This document shows positions 12,509 to 14,181 of a DNA stretch of 14,181 nucleotides, in pieces. The translations under genes were made by a program, and so were the position numbers. The notes under the pieces were generated by a model that worked only from the letters and a program-made list of their open reading frames with translations, searched no databases and was not told where the DNA came from. The number at the start of each line of letters is the position of its first letter. Position 1 is the stretch's first letter. The stretch lies in NCBI GenBank assembly GCA_031260545.1, contig JAIRJQ010000055.1, positions 1 to 14,181 of the forward strand, given 5' to 3'. This DNA comes from Methanomassiliicoccaceae archaeon (GTDB lineage Archaea; Thermoplasmatota; Thermoplasmata; Methanomassiliicoccales; Methanomethylophilaceae).

Positions 12509-13525
12509 ATGTCAGGATGGACGTATGCTAAGGCCGGCGTGAACATAGACGACAAGTCCAGCGCCATCGAGTCGCTGGTGAAGGAACTTAAATTCAAGAG
12601 GACGGGCAAGGGACGCGCGTCCGATCTCAAGGGGATGTTCACCAGCCTCATCGAATTCGGTGATGATTATCTTACGCTTTGCACTGACGGCGTAGGAACG
12701 AAGCTGCTCATCGCGGCGGAACTGGGAATATGGGATACCGTGGGCATCGACTGCATTGCCATGAACGTAAACGATACGATATGCGTCGGCGCCGAACCTA
12801 TCTCATTTGTTGATTATATTGCGATAGACAGACCGGACGAGGACCTGACGAACGCAATAGGAAAAGGATTGGAAAAAGGTGCCGAGATGAGCAACATGGA
12901 GATCGTCGGCGGCGAGATAGCCGTCCTTCCGGATATGGTGAAATCCGTTGATCTTTCAGGAACTTGTTTAGGATTCGTGAACAAAAAGAATGTCATCACG
13001 GGACAGGATGTCAGCTCCGGTGATTCGATAATATCACTGGCCGCGTCCGGGGTACATTCGAACGGCCTTACGCTTGCCCGGAAAGTATTCGAGAGTGCCG
13101 GGATCGGCATGCGTGAAAAAACATCGGGCATCAAGAGAACGGTCGGAATGGAACTTCTTGAGCCTACGGAGATCTACGTGCGCCGGATACTTTCCATGAT
13201 AAAAGACCATAAGGTCACGGGAATGGTGAACATCACCGGCGGCGGGTTGCGTAATTTGCTTCGAATGCGCAAAGGATTACGTTACGTGATCGATGATCCT
13301 GTGAAACCGTTACCCATATTTGACAAGATGCAGGAACTCGGTAACATCGAGACGAGAGAGATGTACCAGACGTTCAATATGGGAATGGGGTACACCATCG
13401 TCGCACCTCCCGATGAGGCGGAGGCGATCGTCTCCGAGAACAGGAACGCAAAGATCGTCGGTTTCGTTGAAAAGGGGAACGGCGTACTCTATAAGCCGGA
13501 CAAACTGCTGTACGAGCATTACTGA
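12509..13525 (+). CDS. purM: Phosphoribosylformylglycinamidine cyclo-ligase (AIR synthetase)
   Basis: This 338-residue enzyme of de novo purine synthesis uses ATP to close the imidazole ring of FGAM, giving aminoimidazole ribonucleotide. The N-terminal YAKAGVNID is characteristic. LCTDGVGTKLLIA, IDCIAMNVNDTICVGAEPISFVDY and IVGGEIAVLPDMV form the ATP-binding half of the PurM fold. AASGVHSNGLTLARKV, MVNITGGGLRNLLR and FNMGMGYTIV mark the C-terminal half. Length is normal and no key motif is missing. No other pur gene is nearby. The last 7 bases overlap the convergent DUF531-like gene. It has its own TATA box and probably a leaderless transcript. Confidence 0.95.
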   Translation: MSGWTYAKAGVNIDDKSSAIESLVKELKFKRTGKGRASDLKGMFTSLIEFGDDYLTLCTDGVGTKLLIAAELGIWDTVGIDCIAMNVNDTICVGAEPISFVDYIAIDRPDEDLTNAIGKGLEKGAEMSNMEIVGGEIAVLPDMVKSVDLSGTCLGFVNKKNVITGQDVSSGDSIISLAASGVHSNGLTLARKVFESAGIGMREKTSGIKRTVGMELLEPTEIYVRRILSMIKDHKVTGMVNITGGGLRNLLRMRKGLRYVIDDPVKPLPIFDKMQELGNIETREMYQTFNMGMGYTIVAPPDEAEAIVSENRNAKIVGFVEKGNGVLYKPDKLLYEHY

Positions 13526-14055
13526 TATGCGCACAATGCGCCCATCACTGCACCCAGCGCGGTGCACGTTTCCAGCGAGAAGCGTCCGTTGGTTATGTCA
13601 AGATTGTATCTCGGTATGCATGCGGCGCTCTTCGGCACGCCGTGCGGCCCCAGTCCGAAAACGAACAGCAGGCTTTTCCCTCCTTCCAGCATGCTTTTCA
13701 CTTCTGCCAGGGATACAGATAATTTAGGATCGGGCTTGCTTGTTGTGAGCACCGGTTCGCCGAGCTGCGGCGGGAATCCCTTCCCGGGATACGGGAAGCT
13801 CTGAAATCTTCCTTTTTCCGCCAGTTCCGTTAAATATCCGCCGTTGTCGCCGATGCTTGTCGTTCCTGCCACCCATTCCGCAAGTTCCCTCGGTGTTCTC
13901 GGTTCCTCCGGGAACGGGAACCCGAACAATGCAAGATTCGAATCGAATGCAAGCGCCAGAGGCCCCGCCCTTGCCAGCGCCCTTCGGTGGGCCTCCATGA
14001 ACTTGTTGGGATTGTATGAGTTGTACACTCCGATCGTGACCCTTCCTCTGCCCAA
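13519..14055 (-). CDS. DUF531-like archaeal protein, possible SPOUT-type fold
   Basis: This 178-residue protein resembles the archaeal conserved family DUF531, which has no established function that I know. Visible traits are the start VTIGVYNSYNPNKF, LAFDSNLALFGFPFPE near 40, LLFVFGLGPHGVPK near 130, and a tail YNLDITNGRFSLETCTALGAV. The last two blocks resemble the glycine-rich loop and knot of SPOUT RNA methyltransferases, so a SAM-dependent RNA methylase role is an inference. The start is TTG at 14055, preceded by GAGGTGATC (14059-14067). An in-frame GTG at 14064 lies inside that ribosome-binding site, so it is unlikely to be the start. It follows another minus-strand gene by 5 bases and overlaps the 3' end of purM. 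Confidence 0.7.
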   Translation of the reverse strand: MGRGRVTIGVYNSYNPNKFMEAHRRALARAGPLALAFDSNLALFGFPFPEEPRTPRELAEWVAGTTSIGDNGGYLTELAEKGRFQSFPYPGKGFPPQLGEPVLTTSKPDPKLSVSLAEVKSMLEGGKSLLFVFGLGPHGVPKSAACIPRYNLDITNGRFSLETCTALGAVMGALCAYQ

Positions 14056-14058
14056 AAA

Positions 14059-14067
14059 GATCACCTC
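14059..14067 (-). promoter_or_regulatory. Strong Shine-Dalgarno site overlapping the upstream stop codon
   Basis: GAGGTGATC on the minus strand closely matches the complement of the archaeal 16S 3' end. It contains the TGA stop (14061-14063) of the upstream gene and sits 3 bases before the TTG at 14055. It decides the start of the DUF531-like gene and implies coupling. Confidence 0.7.
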
Positions 14068-14180
14068 TCTGCTTCTACTGACTTTCGATGACGGCCTACT
14101 ATCGCGTGGCGGTCACCATCCAAAAATATGTCCATATCCGGATTATCGGACTGTATGATCTCTATCTGCCTGAATATCTC
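14061..14180 (-). CDS. C-terminal end of an unidentified gene (cut by window edge)
   Basis: Reading the minus strand from the window edge, 39 codons stay open and end in TGA. The peptide runs from EIFRQIEIIQSDNPDMDIFL to DGDRHAIVGRHRKSVEAER. It has normal composition with alternating charged and hydrophobic residues. The stop codon is embedded in the Shine-Dalgarno of the next gene, typical of a real upstream operon partner. I do not recognise the family. The start and most of the protein lie outside the window. Confidence 0.65.
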   Translation of the reverse strand, partial: EIFRQIEIIQSDNPDMDIFLDGDRHAIVGRHRKSVEAER

Positions 14181-14181
14181 A

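Overview
The window looks like a compact euryarchaeal chromosome segment. Upstream of most genes there are archaeal TATA-like boxes, leaders are very short or absent, and the Shine-Dalgarno sites that exist are of the GGTGAT type. The gene types (HdrD-like iron-sulfur protein, Lhr-type helicase, archaeal RlmE, DUF531-like protein) fit a methanogen. Roughly even base composition and a lone HdrD-like protein suggest Methanomassiliicoccales/Thermoplasmata, but that placement is inference.

Layout. Positions 1-108 hold the end of one tRNA and a complete CAU-anticodon tRNA. A zinc-ribbon/TM2 membrane protein (247-684, -) and a TDT/SLAC1-type transporter (836-1807, -) follow. The transporter diverges from an AqpS-like aquaporin (1948-2640, +); a 14-bp dyad lies between them. 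A class I aminotransferase (2760-3953, +) converges on a cysteine desulfurase (3957-5075, -). The desulfurase diverges from the centrepiece, a 1031-residue protein (5218-8313, +). Next come an Lhr-type helicase (8385-11132, +), a coupled pair of FAH-family hydrolase and RlmE/FtsJ rRNA methyltransferase (11129-12420, -), purM (12509-13525, +), a DUF531-like protein (13519-14055, -), and the 3' end of one more minus-strand gene (14061-14180) at the edge.

Central observation. The 1031-residue protein joins a complete HdrD/GlcF-type redox module (two 4Fe-4S ferredoxin motifs and two CCG domains, residues 1 to about 390) through a Pro/Val/Glu linker to five tandem modules of about 110 residues. 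The modules resemble Vsr/DUF559 (PD-(D/E)XK) nucleases but have lost the expected catalytic residues. Modules 1 and 2 are almost identical at the DNA level over 48 bases, so the array has recently expanded or been homogenised. I know of no described system with this architecture. The divergent cysteine desulfurase could supply sulfur for its clusters.

The rest is mostly housekeeping: rRNA modification, purine synthesis, nucleic acid unwinding and amino acid metabolism. Three gene pairs end tail to tail with 3 bases or fewer between them or with overlap, and two same-strand pairs appear translationally coupled. I saw no rRNA, insertion sequence, CRISPR array or integration site. No gene-free stretch exceeds 300 bases.
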